The notes beneath the pieces are model-generated. The model was not told where the DNA came from, did not search any database, and saw only the letters and a program-made list of their open reading frames with translations. A stretch of 64,000 nucleotides of DNA, from positions 248,001 through 312,000 of the forward strand of contig NZ_JANBBE010000001.1 in NCBI RefSeq assembly GCF_024648825.1, written 5' to 3'. Source of the stretch: Lentzea californiensis. GTDB lineage: Bacteria; Actinomycetota; Actinomycetes; Mycobacteriales; Pseudonocardiaceae. This document shows positions 7,458 through 15,551 of the stretch, one piece after another. Both the position numbers and the translations under genes were made by a program. Position 1 is the stretch's first letter. Each line of letters starts with the position of its first letter.

Positions 7458-9773
7458 TTAGAGCTTTGTCATTGGGACGCTGCCGATGAGCATCAGGCGG
7501 ACTGTGCCTGCGCCGCCGAAGTCGATCGTTGCTGTGGCTCGCAGGCCCGCGCCGTCCACTGCTACTACTCGGCCCAGGCCGTACTTGTCGTGGGTTACTC
7601 GGTCGCCCACGTCCAGCTTCAGGGCTGGGGCGTCCTTCCAGCCCGTTTTGCCTGGCGCTGGGCGGGACAGGCCTCGGGAGGCTATGCCGCCGCTCGAGGC
7701 TGAGCGGCCCCAGGTTGTCGCTGCTGCCGGGCCTGAGCGGGAAGGTTCTACTCGGCGCCAGTCCAGCAGGTCTTCTGGGATTTCGCCCAGGAAGCGGGAG
7801 GCCGGGTTTGCCGAGGGCTGGCCCCAGGCTGACCTCACGAGGGCCCTGGAGAGGTAGAGGCGGCGTTGGGCCCTGGTGATGCCCACGTAGGCGAGGCGGC
7901 GTTCTTCTGCCAGTTCGGCTGGGTCGCCGAGGGCTCGCATGTGCGGGAAGACGCCGTCTTCCCAGCCCGTGCTGAAGACGACCGGGTATTCGAGGCCCTT
8001 CGCCGTGTGGATGGTCATGAGGGTGACCACGCCGTCCGAGTCCGCGTCCGGAATCGAGTCCGCGTCTGCCACCAGGGAGACCCGTTCCAGGAACGCCGGT
8101 AGGGACGGGACCGGGTCCGCGCCCTCTGGGAGTTCCAGTTCGGTGAACTCCCTGGCCACGGTGACCAGTTCGTTGAGGTTTTCGATCCTCGTGTGGTCCT
8201 GCGGGTCTTCGCTGGCTTCCAGTTCGGTGCGGTAGCCGGTCTTGTCGAGGACCGACTCGAGGATGTCGGCCACGTCGTCCTCGCGGGCGACCATCTCGCC
8301 GAGCTGGTCCATCATTTCGACGAAGCCCGCGATTGCGTTGCGGGAGCGCGCGTTCAGCAGTGGGACCCGGTCGTTCACCGCTTCGCGGAGGGCCGCGGCG
8401 AAGCTGATTCGCTCGCGTTCCGCGTAGGCCGAGACGCAGGCTTCCGCCCGGTCGCCGATGCCTCGTTTCGGGACGTTCAGGATTCGGCGCAGTGAGACCG
8501 TGTCGTCCGGGTTGGCCAGGGTGCGCAGGTAGGCGAGGGCGTCGCGGACTTCCCTGCGCTCGTAGAAGCGGACGCCGCCCACCACCCGGTACGGGAGGCC
8601 CAGGCGGATGAAGATCTCCTCGAAGACCCGCGACTGGTTGTTGGTGCGGTAGAAGACGGCGATCTCGGAGTTGTTGACCTCGCCGCCGTCGACCAGGCGG
8701 TCGATCTCGTTGGCCACGAACGCCGCTTCGTCGTGTTCGTTGTCCGCGACGTAGCCGACGATCTTCTCGCCCTCGCCGAGGTCGGACCAGAGCGACTTGT
8801 CGCGGCGGTTCGGGTTGCGGGAGATCACCGCGTTCGCGGCCGTCAGGATGTTCTGGGTGGAGCGGTAGTTCTGCTCCAGCAGGATCGTGGTGGCGTCCGG
8901 GTAGTCGCGCTCGAACTCCACGATGTTGCGGATCGTGGCGCCGCGGAAGGCGTAGATTGACTGGTCCGCGTCGCCCACCACGCAGAGTTCGGCCGGGGGG
9001 ATCTCGCCGCCCGCCTTGCCGACCAGTTCGCGCACGAGGGTGTACTGCGCGTGGTTCGTGTCCTGGTACTCGTCGACCAGGACGTGGCGGAAGCGGCGGC
9101 GGTAGTGCTCTGCCACGTCCGGGAAGCGCTGCAGGAGTTCGACGGTCCTCATGATGAGGTCGTCGAAGTCGAGCGAGTTCGACTCGCCCAGGCGGCGCTG
9201 GTAGACGGTGTAGACCTCGGCCACTCGGCGTTCCAGGTCGTTCGTGGCCTGGGCGGCTGCGGTCTCCGGGTCGACGAGCTCGTTCTTGAGGTTCGAGATG
9301 TGCACGGCGAGGGTGCGGGCCGCGTACTTCTTCGGGTCCAGGTCCAGGTCTCTGGCGACGAGCGTGATGAGGCGGCGCGAGTCGTCGCTGTCGTAGATCG
9401 AGAAGTTCGACGACATGCCCAGGACCTTCGCGTCCCTGCGCATCACGCGCACGCACATCGAGTGGAACGTCGACACCCACATCGAGCGGGCGCGGGCGCC
9501 CACGATGTCGGCGACGCGCTCCTTCATCTCGGCGGCGGCCTTGTTCGTGAACGTGATGGCCATGATCTCGCCGGGGTGCACGTCGCGCGCCGCGAGCAGG
9601 TACGCGATGCGGCGGGTGAGGACGCGCGTCTTGCCGGAGCCGGCGCCCGCCACCACGAGCAGCGGTGAACCGGCGTGCTCGACGGCACGGCGCTGCGCGG
9701 GGTTCAGGTCGTCGAGCAGGTGGCCCGCGCGGGAAACGGGGGGACTTGAAGGCAAGTCGAACAAGGCGCTCAT
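7458..9773 (-). CDS. pcrA: ATP-dependent DNA helicase PcrA/UvrD1
   Basis: The 771-residue product is a superfamily 1A 3'-5' helicase for repair and replication restart. Walker A is VAGAGSGKTRVL near residue 42, and motif Ia ITFTNKAAAEMKERV follows. The DEYQDTN Walker B comes next, then GDADQSIYAFRGA (motif III) and QNYRSTQNIL (IV). TIHTAKGLEYPVVF (V) and YVGITRAQRRLYLSRA (VI) complete the set. The last 60 residues (GDRVTHDKYGLGRVV) form the Tudor-like tail that binds RNA polymerase in PcrA/UvrD proteins. Start MSALFDLPSS gives the usual length. It is the positional equivalent of M. tuberculosis uvrD1. Confidence 0.95.
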   Translation of the reverse strand: MSALFDLPSSPPVSRAGHLLDDLNPAQRRAVEHAGSPLLVVAGAGSGKTRVLTRRIAYLLAARDVHPGEIMAITFTNKAAAEMKERVADIVGARARSMWVSTFHSMCVRVMRRDAKVLGMSSNFSIYDSDDSRRLITLVARDLDLDPKKYAARTLAVHISNLKNELVDPETAAAQATNDLERRVAEVYTVYQRRLGESNSLDFDDLIMRTVELLQRFPDVAEHYRRRFRHVLVDEYQDTNHAQYTLVRELVGKAGGEIPPAELCVVGDADQSIYAFRGATIRNIVEFERDYPDATTILLEQNYRSTQNILTAANAVISRNPNRRDKSLWSDLGEGEKIVGYVADNEHDEAAFVANEIDRLVDGGEVNNSEIAVFYRTNNQSRVFEEIFIRLGLPYRVVGGVRFYERREVRDALAYLRTLANPDDTVSLRRILNVPKRGIGDRAEACVSAYAERERISFAAALREAVNDRVPLLNARSRNAIAGFVEMMDQLGEMVAREDDVADILESVLDKTGYRTELEASEDPQDHTRIENLNELVTVAREFTELELPEGADPVPSLPAFLERVSLVADADSIPDADSDGVVTLMTIHTAKGLEYPVVFSTGWEDGVFPHMRALGDPAELAEERRLAYVGITRAQRRLYLSRALVRSAWGQPSANPASRFLGEIPEDLLDWRRVEPSRSGPAAATTWGRSASSGGIASRGLSRPAPGKTGWKDAPALKLDVGDRVTHDKYGLGRVVAVDGAGLRATATIDFGGAGTVRLMLIGSVPMTKL

Positions 9774-9789
9774 CGTCCATCCACGGTAC

Positions 9790-9820
9790 CGGGCGGCACC
9801 GACGAATCCGGTACCGCCCG
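9790..9820. terminator. Hairpin between pcrA and a secreted-protein gene
   Basis: CGGGCGG (9790-9796) pairs with CCGCCCG (9814-9820). A competing GGTACCG pairing is also possible. It lies just past the stop of the minus-strand secreted protein gene and upstream of pcrA, so it may terminate the former. Confidence 0.4.
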
Positions 9821-9846
9821 ACCATGTGTTCGACGAACAGGAACTA

Positions 9847-10341
9847 TCAGGTGCTGGTGTCGATCATGAAGTTCTGCCCGGCGTGCACCGCTTCATGGCC
9901 GCCTGCCTCGGCGTACACGTCGATGCTGTCCTGCGTCCAGATCGTGGCGGCCTTGGTCTCGACCGTGAGCGTCGGCCACGCCTCCTCGTGCACGATCAGG
10001 TGATCCTGCGTGCACTGGACGCCTTCGGCGCCGGGACCTCCGTCGACGTCCCAGCAGGTCCAGCCGTCGCCCTCGTGGCCCGTGACCTCGAGCCGGTCGG
10101 TCGGGAACGAGATGAAGACGGACAGGCCCTGTTCGTCGTGGCCCACGACGTTGGTGATGTCGAGGTCGAACTTCTGCCGGGCGGTGATCCCGCCCCTGGT
10201 GACCCAGGTGCCGCCCGCGGGACCGGACCAGCCCGATACCTTCGTGAGCCCGACGGTGGCGAAGCCAGGTTCCGCGGACGCGGCCGGAACGATCGTGAGG
10301 GACAGCGCCAGGGCAGCCGTCATCCCGAGTACGTACTTCAC
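9847..10341 (-). CDS. Secreted protein of unknown function
   Basis: The 164-residue product starts at GTG with a classical Sec signal peptide (KYVLGMTAALALSLTIVPAASA). The mature part is about 140 residues, rich in Thr, Val, Gly and Trp. A pair of Cys residues in DGWTCWDVDGG and EGVQCTQDH could form a disulfide. The pattern suggests a beta-rich exported domain, but no family was recognised. It is followed by a hairpin and then pcrA on the same strand. It is divergent from the chorismate mutase leader. Confidence 0.7.
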   Translation of the reverse strand: MKYVLGMTAALALSLTIVPAASAEPGFATVGLTKVSGWSGPAGGTWVTRGGITARQKFDLDITNVVGHDEQGLSVFISFPTDRLEVTGHEGDGWTCWDVDGGPGAEGVQCTQDHLIVHEEAWPTLTVETKAATIWTQDSIDVYAEAGGHEAVHAGQNFMIDTST

Positions 10342-10496
10342 ATGACCCCCAGGTCTTGAAACAGGTACGGCCCGACTCTATGTCCGAGTCGCGGCCGCGT
10401 GGCTAGAGCAGAAGCAGGAACTTGCGATCCCACCTGGTGAGCCCGCTCGCCGCGCGGACTTGGCGGGCCAGGGAGGTTCTGTGCAACACTGAATCC

Positions 10497-10559
10497 ATGC
10501 GCGCGACGTTCTTCGAGTTTTTCTACGGGACCCGGACTCCGGCTCCCGTGGTCGCTTAG
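10497..10559 (+). CDS. Phe leader peptide of the chorismate mutase gene
   Basis: This 20-codon ORF begins ATG and reads MRATFFEFFYGTRTPAPVVA before TAG. Four of codons 5-9 are Phe and codon 10 is Tyr, the hallmark of an amino-acid-sensing leader. It ends 17 bases before a GC-rich hairpin (10576-10609), and the next gene makes chorismate mutase, the branch enzyme towards Phe and Tyr. Stalling of the ribosome at the Phe codons when charged tRNA-Phe is scarce would leave 10534-10542 free to pair with the terminator arm. The reading frame and pairing are seen directly; the regulatory role is inferred from classical attenuation. Confidence 0.85.
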   Translation: MRATFFEFFYGTRTPAPVVA

Positions 10560-10609
10560 CGCTGAAAAGCCACCACGAAGCCCCGGAGTCCTCGGACCCC
10601 GGGGCTTCG
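10534..10609 (+). promoter_or_regulatory. Transcription attenuator (antiterminator/terminator) for chorismate mutase
   Basis: The terminator stem pairs CGAAGCCCCGG (10576-10586) with CCGGGGCTTCG (10599-10609). The alternative stem pairs GGACTCCGG (10534-10542, inside the leader ORF just after the Phe run) with CCGGAGTCC (10583-10591), which consumes the terminator's left arm. A second short pairing, CGTGGT (10547-10552) with ACCACG (10572-10577), also competes. The two states are mutually exclusive, as expected for ribosome-mediated attenuation. Confidence 0.8.
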
Positions 10610-10650
10610 CTGCTTCCGGGCCAGGACTCGAAGTTCTCGAGAGGTCACTG

Positions 10651-10911
10651 ATGATGGACACCACCACCGAACCCGACATCAACGAGCTGCGCGAGGAGAT
10701 CGACCACCTCGACGCGGAGATCCTCCGCATGGTGCAACGACGCGTCGAAATTTCCAAGATCATCGGCGCGGCCCGGATGGCGGCCGGCGGCACGAAGATC
10801 GTGCACAACCGCGAGATCGACGTGCTCAACCGCTACCGGCCGCTCGGCCCGGAGGGCAAGGACCTCGCGATGATCCTGCTCAAGATGGGCCGCGGCCCGC
10901 TCGGCAGGTAG
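10651..10911 (+). CDS. Chorismate mutase, short AroQ type
   Basis: The 86-residue all-helical enzyme converts chorismate to prephenate for Phe and Tyr synthesis. The AroQ signature is seen in INELREEIDHLDAEILRMV, then RRVEISKIIGAARM. The end LKMGRGPLGR is typical of the actinobacterial cytosolic enzyme, which is activated by DAHP synthase through that C-terminal tail. The start at 10651 or 10654 follows GAGAGG. No signal peptide is present, so this is not the exported type. The Phe attenuator directly upstream fits feedback on Phe supply. It is the positional equivalent of M. tuberculosis Rv0948c, next to pcrA. Confidence 0.92.
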   Translation: MMDTTTEPDINELREEIDHLDAEILRMVQRRVEISKIIGAARMAAGGTKIVHNREIDVLNRYRPLGPEGKDLAMILLKMGRGPLGR

Positions 10912-10932
10912 CAGGTCGGACGGGGCCCGGCG

Positions 10933-11991
10933 TCAGAGCACGCCGGGCCAAAAAGGCTTCAGGGCGGCCCTGACCCGTTCGAGGTCCGCGTCCGCGAGCC
11001 GGCTGTCGTCCGGCACGTACGCCAGCGGGTCCTCGAGCAACGGTTCCGGCAGCCGCAGCAGTCCCTCGACCAGCGCGTGCAGGCACAGCGCCGAGTAGCC
11101 GCGCAGGTAGCCGCCCTCCTGGGTGAGCACGACCCGCGGTCCGAACGACGCCACCCGCCGCCCGATCTCGCGGTACCCGTCCGCCGTGAGGTTGTGGCGC
11201 CCGTTGGGGTCGAACGCCGATCCGTCGAACCCGGACGCGCACACCAGCAGGTCCGGCTCGAACTCGCGCAGCAGCGGGAAAGCGATCTCGTCGAGCGCGC
11301 GCATGTATGTCGTGTCGCCCGCACCGAGTGACAGCTCGATGTTGACGTTCCTGCCGTTGGCACCCACTTCTGATGGCGCGCCCGTCTGCGGGTGGTTGGT
11401 GCCCCACGCGCCGTGCCGCATGTGCACCGAGATGGTCAGCACGTCCGGCCGGTCGTAGAACACCTCCTGCGTGCCGTTGCCGTGGTGCACGTCCCAGTCC
11501 AGGACCGCGACGCGCATTCCTTGCCGTCGCGCGGTTTCCGCCACCAGGGCCGCGTTGTTCACGAAGCAGTAGCCGTCCGCCATGTCCGGCTGCGCGTGGT
11601 GCCCCGGCGGCCGCACCAGCGCGTACGCCAGCGGTGCACCGGACTCCAATGCCGCCAACGCGGTCCCTGCCGCCGCGGACGCCGCACGCCACGTCTCCGG
11701 GCCTACGACCGTGTTCACCTCCAGCGCCACACGCTCCGATACGCGCAACGAGTCCAAGTACCCCGCTGTGTGCACGCGCAGGAGCTCATCGACGGATGCA
11801 TGCCGGCCCTCGTGCCACTTCAAGTGCGGCGCCACGGGACCGTGCGTCAGCGCGTGCCGGAACGTACGCAGCCGCGCCGCCGTCTCCGGGTGCGGTTCGG
11901 GCACGTCGAGCCACGGCCAGGAGCCCGGCAGCTCCCACAGGCCCTCACCGGCGTCGTGCTCGAGGCAGTCGTCGTGCCAGAACATGTCCAC
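10933..11991 (-). CDS. Histone-deacetylase-family amidohydrolase (class II/AcuC-like)
   Basis: The 352-residue protein has the arginase/deacetylase fold. Motifs in order are RPPGHHA (the His pair of the charge relay), [11 protein letters not shown], and [11 protein letters not shown] (Zn ligands Asp and His). Then come [11 protein letters not shown] (Zn-ligand Asp) and [14 protein letters not shown] with the transition-state Gly-Gly-Tyr. All catalytic residues are present. Bacterial members remove acetyl groups from acetylpolyamines, acyl-lysines or related amides, and the substrate here cannot be told. The start is GTG at 11991 or ATG at 11985. It converges with the chorismate mutase gene. 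Confidence 0.88.
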   Translation of the reverse strand: MDMFWHDDCLEHDAGEGLWELPGSWPWLDVPEPHPETAARLRTFRHALTHGPVAPHLKWHEGRHASVDELLRVHTAGYLDSLRVSERVALEVNTVVGPETWRAASAAAGTALAALESGAPLAYALVRPPGHHAQPDMADGYCFVNNAALVAETARRQGMRVAVLDWDVHHGNGTQEVFYDRPDVLTISVHMRHGAWGTNHPQTGAPSEVGANGRNVNIELSLGAGDTTYMRALDEIAFPLLREFEPDLLVCASGFDGSAFDPNGRHNLTADGYREIGRRVASFGPRVVLTQEGGYLRGYSALCLHALVEGLLRLPEPLLEDPLAYVPDDSRLADADLERVRAALKPFWPGVL

Positions 11992-12056
11992 ACCGAATCG
12001 GATATCAGGGCGATCACGGATGGTCCACCGAAAAATTCTCGGGGCACACTGGAGGC

Positions 12057-12383
12057 ATGGGCCTCATCGCCGCACTGATCGCCATCGCCGGCCTGCTCGC
12101 CGCCTTGGCGCACGACGCTTACCTGGGCTTGCTCGGTTCGGCCGCGAACAAGAAGGGCCTCTCCGGAGCACCTGTCTCGCAGTTCGTCCGCAGCCGCTGG
12201 AAGACCGCGATCATCACGACCGCGGGCGCGGTGATCGGCTTGCTGATCACCAACGGCGACTCGCTGAGCGCCGACGTCATCGGCTCGCTCATCGCGGGCG
12301 GCAGCGGCCTGGCCGCGCTCAACGGCGTGCAGAACACGCGCAAGCAGCTCAACAGCGGTCAAGCTCAACTTCCGCCGCGCTGA
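12057..12383 (+). CDS. Small two-helix membrane protein
   Basis: The 108-residue protein starts [20 protein letters not shown]. It has one membrane segment at the N-terminus and another around [17 protein letters not shown], then a Gly-rich segment and a short polar tail. GGAGG sits only one base before the ATG and a CACACT hexamer eight bases before it, so a leaderless message is possible. No family recognised. It is the first of four membrane proteins preceding the kinase pair. Confidence 0.6.
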   Translation: MGLIAALIAIAGLLAALAHDAYLGLLGSAANKKGLSGAPVSQFVRSRWKTAIITTAGAVIGLLITNGDSLSADVIGSLIAGGSGLAALNGVQNTRKQLNSGQAQLPPR

Positions 12384-12488
12384 GCGAATTCACACAAAAG
12401 AGTGTCACTCGTCCTGAACACCCCCATTTGGTTGCTTCGGCACCGCCGGACAGCCCTACCCTGATTGCGTCGCAGAGGGGTGTCGGGG

Positions 12489-13337
12489 ATGGACGAACTG
12501 CCGGGCAAACATCGTCTCGACGACGGGCCGCAGCCGCTGAACGCGAGGCCCGTCGCCGGGGGCGACCGCATCCCGCTGCCCCGCCGCCACCAGATCGACC
12601 CGCTGCAGGACACGGACGGCCTGCGCAAGTTCAACATCGGACTGGTGCCCGCCTCGGTCACGCCGCCGCGCACCTGGAAGCGCGCGGCCTGGTTCGCCGT
12701 CGTCTCGTCGGTGCTCGTGCTGGTCGGCCTGAGCTTCGCCGCGGCCAAGCTGGTCGGCGGTGGCGGCGAGGTCGAGACGGTCGGGCTGCCCGGCTACCCG
12801 TCGGACGTGCCGACGATCGCCGCGCTGCCCACGGGCGGCACGAGCCCCTCGGCCACCGGCCGCTCCACGCTGTCCGCGGCACCCACCGGCAAGGTCGCTC
12901 CCGCGCCGGGCACGGGGGCGAGCAGCGTGCCGCGCACGAGCGGCCAGGCGTCCGCCACGAACCCCAAGCCGTCCGGGACGGCCCCGCCGGTCATCACGAC
13001 CGTGCCGGTCTCCCAGGCCCCGGTCGTCGACGGCGGGAAGATCGCCGAGCAGACCGAGAGCTTCTACAAGGCGATGGCGACGAACGCCGACACGGCGCTC
13101 GCCATGACCACCGACACCGTGCGCTCGAACGCCGGCGCGTTGCTCGAGGGCAGGGTGGCCGACATCTCGCTGATCGAGGTCAAGGAGATCCTGGTCGACC
13201 CGAGCAAGGGCCTCACCGTGAGCCTGCTGCAGGTGACGAAGAAGGACGGCTCGGTCAGCACCGAGAAGCGCGAGCTCACCTTCACGGCCGGCGACCTGCC
13301 GTTGATCAACGGTGAACGGTTGAAGTTCGGCGACTGA
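12489..13337 (+). CDS. Single-pass membrane protein with extracytoplasmic domain
   Basis: The 282-residue product starts MDELPGKHRLDDGPQPL. It has a cytoplasmic region of about 75 residues, one membrane segment (AAWFAVVSSVLVLVGLSF), a long Pro/Thr/Ser/Ala linker, and a C-terminal domain of about 100 residues. That domain begins IAEQTESFYKAMATNADTALAMT. The pattern (helix with FYxxMA, then beta strands ending in GDLPLINGERLKFG) looks like a small NTF2/SnoaL-like domain and is echoed in the next gene and in two nearby kinases. The role is unknown; a sensor or scaffold for the kinases is a guess. Confidence 0.7.
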   Translation: MDELPGKHRLDDGPQPLNARPVAGGDRIPLPRRHQIDPLQDTDGLRKFNIGLVPASVTPPRTWKRAAWFAVVSSVLVLVGLSFAAAKLVGGGGEVETVGLPGYPSDVPTIAALPTGGTSPSATGRSTLSAAPTGKVAPAPGTGASSVPRTSGQASATNPKPSGTAPPVITTVPVSQAPVVDGGKIAEQTESFYKAMATNADTALAMTTDTVRSNAGALLEGRVADISLIEVKEILVDPSKGLTVSLLQVTKKDGSVSTEKRELTFTAGDLPLINGERLKFGD

Positions 13338-13509
13338 AGCGCCTCAAGGTCATGCCCGGAGCTACCGAACGTAGTAGGTAGCACCATCGAGTGAATCCTG
13401 ATCACCACTGGCCGCCACGGACGAGTGAAGTCCACCAAGAAACTGGCGTCACCACGTGAGGCCACGGTACGTCTTCAGCTGAACACGGACAGTACGGAGG
13501 ACCAGAGCA

Positions 13510-14352
13510 GTGCAGCGTCCCGCGGTGACGACAGGACGGCGGCACAACCGCGCCGGCTCGATCAGCGTGGCCGAGCTGATCAAGCAGCAGCCGGCACCGG
13601 CGCCGATGCGCATCCTGTCGAGCGAGGAAGCAGCCACCGACGCTCTCGTCACCTCCCTGCTCGGTCCCACCGAGAACATGACAGCGGCGACGACCGTGAT
13701 CCCGGTCGTCCCGAACCGCCGCCGGCGCACGAAGTCAAGCCACGTCGCCAGGGTCGCCGGACTGCTGACCGGAGTGGCCGTGCTCGTCTCGTCCATCGCG
13801 GGTGCGGCGATCCTCGCGGGCAAGCGCCCGGCGAACGTCGGCGTCCCGATGTCCGAACGGCCCGTCGCGCTGTCGGGGTCGAGCGCGCTGCGTCCCGACG
13901 TCCTGTCGGCCCAGCTGCCGCACGAGCGCCCGCCGCTGCAGACCACCTCCACCGCCGTGATGCCCATGCCGCAGCCGTCCGCACTGCTGCTGCAGACCGC
14001 CGCCGGGACCACCGAGCCGTCCACGCCGGAGGTCTCGGTGGGCCCGCTGCCGCAGGTCGACGTGGTGAAGAAGTTCTACGAGCTGCTCGCGACCAAGCCT
14101 GCCTCGGCGGCCAAGCTGCTCTCTCCGGAGCTGGTCGGCGCGAACCCCGCGGAGTTCGCCCGGTCCTGGGGGAAGATCAAGACGGTGAGCGTCGATCAGA
14201 CGTCGGTGCGGCCGGACGGATCGGTGCTCGCGGTCGTCTCCATGCAGGAGATGGACGGCGGCTGGCTGCGCGTCGAGCAGCTCTTCTGGCTGACCAGCAC
14301 GACCCAGCCGCGGATCGTCGCCACCGAGGTCCTTTCGGCGCAGCGCAGTTAG
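13510..14352 (+). CDS. Single-pass membrane protein with SVAELI motif and extracytoplasmic domain
   Basis: The 280-residue protein starts at GTG with GGAGG about 10 bases upstream. The cytoplasmic segment carries GSISVAELIKQQPAP near residue 18. A membrane helix (VAGLLTGVAVLVSSIAGAAIL) follows at about residues 82-102, then a Pro/Thr-rich linker. A terminal domain starts VDVVKKFYELLATKPASAAKLLSPEL and ends in short beta-like strands, similar in layout to the preceding gene's domain. There is no catalytic motif. It is likely part of the same membrane signalling or cell-envelope set. Confidence 0.7.
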   Translation: MQRPAVTTGRRHNRAGSISVAELIKQQPAPAPMRILSSEEAATDALVTSLLGPTENMTAATTVIPVVPNRRRRTKSSHVARVAGLLTGVAVLVSSIAGAAILAGKRPANVGVPMSERPVALSGSSALRPDVLSAQLPHERPPLQTTSTAVMPMPQPSALLLQTAAGTTEPSTPEVSVGPLPQVDVVKKFYELLATKPASAAKLLSPELVGANPAEFARSWGKIKTVSVDQTSVRPDGSVLAVVSMQEMDGGWLRVEQLFWLTSTTQPRIVATEVLSAQRS

Positions 14353-14530
14353 GCCGGGCAGTTAGGCCGCACCCAACTGGCTCGCCGTTCGCAGTCGAAC
14401 GGTGACCGCTCGTCGCGAAACCAGGGTTTGGGCCGTGAAAATTCCCCCATAGGGGTTACATCTTGGGTCACGATTCGGTATCCATGATCCCGCCAGTGCG
14501 CGTACGCGAACTTGGAAGGGTGAACGAGCG

Positions 14531-15400
14531 GTGTCGATTGAGGACCATCGTCGGCGGTTGAACGGAACGGCCGAGTCGACCGGCCAGCTGTCCGTCGCCG
14601 AGCTGATCGCCCGCCGCGAGGCGGAAACCGTGGAGATCCCGGTGATCACCGACGACATCACCCCCGAGGCGTTCGAGCCGACGATCAAGTTCAAGTCGGT
14701 CAAGGCACCCGGCAGCAAGAAGAAGCAGCCCATGAAGGAGCTGCACATCACCGAACTGCTGCGCCGCGAGGGCCGCTCCGACGACACCCAGCGAGGCGGG
14801 TTCACCGTCGGCAAGCTGGCCGCCGCCGCCAGCGGTGGCGTCATCATCTGCGGTTCCGTGGCGTTCGCCGCCTCCTCGTGGCTGTCCTCGCCGGACGAGC
14901 GCCCGCTCGCCGAGGTGCGGTTCGACGAGCGCGCCCAGGCCCGTGGCGCGAGCGCCGGCACCGAAGGCGTGGTGAAGCTGCCGTCGAACAAGACCCAGCA
15001 GGCCGACGCCACCGAGACGCAGCAGGCCGACCCGACGTCGGCGAACCCGACCACGCGCGTCGCCCCGTACGTCCAGACCCAGCAGCAGCGTCCGACGCAG
15101 CAGGCCCAGACGCCGACCCAGCAGCCGACGCAGCAGCCCACCTCCGAGACCTCGACCACGCCGTCGACGTCGACCAGCACGCCGAGCACCCCGCCGTCGA
15201 GCGAGACGCCTCCTCCGCCGCCGAGCTCGTCCACGGCCACCCCGCCGAGCAACAGCACGCCTCCGCCCAGCTCGGAGAACCCGCTGCCGCCGCCGTCCAA
15301 CCCCGTCGACGTGAGCGTGGACCTCGGCATCCTCGACCCGGTGCTGAACACCGTGGGCGACACCGTCGGCGGTTTCGACTTCTTCGCCCCTGCGAACTGA
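14531..15400 (+). CDS. Single-pass membrane protein with two xVxELL-type motifs and Pro/Thr/Gln-rich tail
   Basis: The 289-residue protein begins at GTG (MSIEDHRRRLNGTAES). The cytoplasmic part has LSVAELIARREAE near residue 20 and a second similar segment, LHITELLRREGRS, near residue 75. A membrane helix (LAAAASGGVIICGSVAFAASSWL) follows. The rest is low-complexity: Thr/Gln repeats (TQQPTQQPT), Ser/Thr/Pro, and a Pro-rich stretch, ending in a short Asp/Val/Gly segment. The exposed tail looks like a wall-spanning spacer. Function unknown; context suggests a cell-envelope or kinase partner. Confidence 0.7.
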   Translation: MSIEDHRRRLNGTAESTGQLSVAELIARREAETVEIPVITDDITPEAFEPTIKFKSVKAPGSKKKQPMKELHITELLRREGRSDDTQRGGFTVGKLAAAASGGVIICGSVAFAASSWLSSPDERPLAEVRFDERAQARGASAGTEGVVKLPSNKTQQADATETQQADPTSANPTTRVAPYVQTQQQRPTQQAQTPTQQPTQQPTSETSTTPSTSTSTPSTPPSSETPPPPPSSSTATPPSNSTPPPSSENPLPPPSNPVDVSVDLGILDPVLNTVGDTVGGFDFFAPAN

Positions 15401-15491
15401 TGTACGACAGGTAGCTCAGCGGCGGGCCTCGACAGGTACCCTGTGCGGGCAATTCCGGACGACCGCTGACTACCGCACGAGGAGCACGAGC

Positions 15492-15551
15492 GTGGGATCT
15501 GCTGCCACAGCCGCAGTCACGCCTTCGAGCACCCCTGAGGTGGGCTTGTGA
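15492..15551 (+). CDS. Possible 19-codon leader ORF coupled to the kinase gene
   Basis: A GTG with AGGAG nearby (15479-15484) opens a frame encoding VGSAATAAVTPSSTPEVGL. Its TGA stop overlaps the GTG start of the following kinase gene in the sequence GTGA at 15548-15551. Such an overlap usually gives translational coupling. There is no bias towards a single amino acid, so a sensing role is not indicated. It may simply be the tail end of a short coupled leader. Confidence 0.4.
   Translation: MGSAATAAVTPSSTPEVGL

Noticed and set aside
15409..15440. tRNA-like string GTAGCTCAGCGG
   Set aside because: No matching acceptor, anticodon or T arm could be folded around it; it lies in the short gap after a membrane-protein gene.
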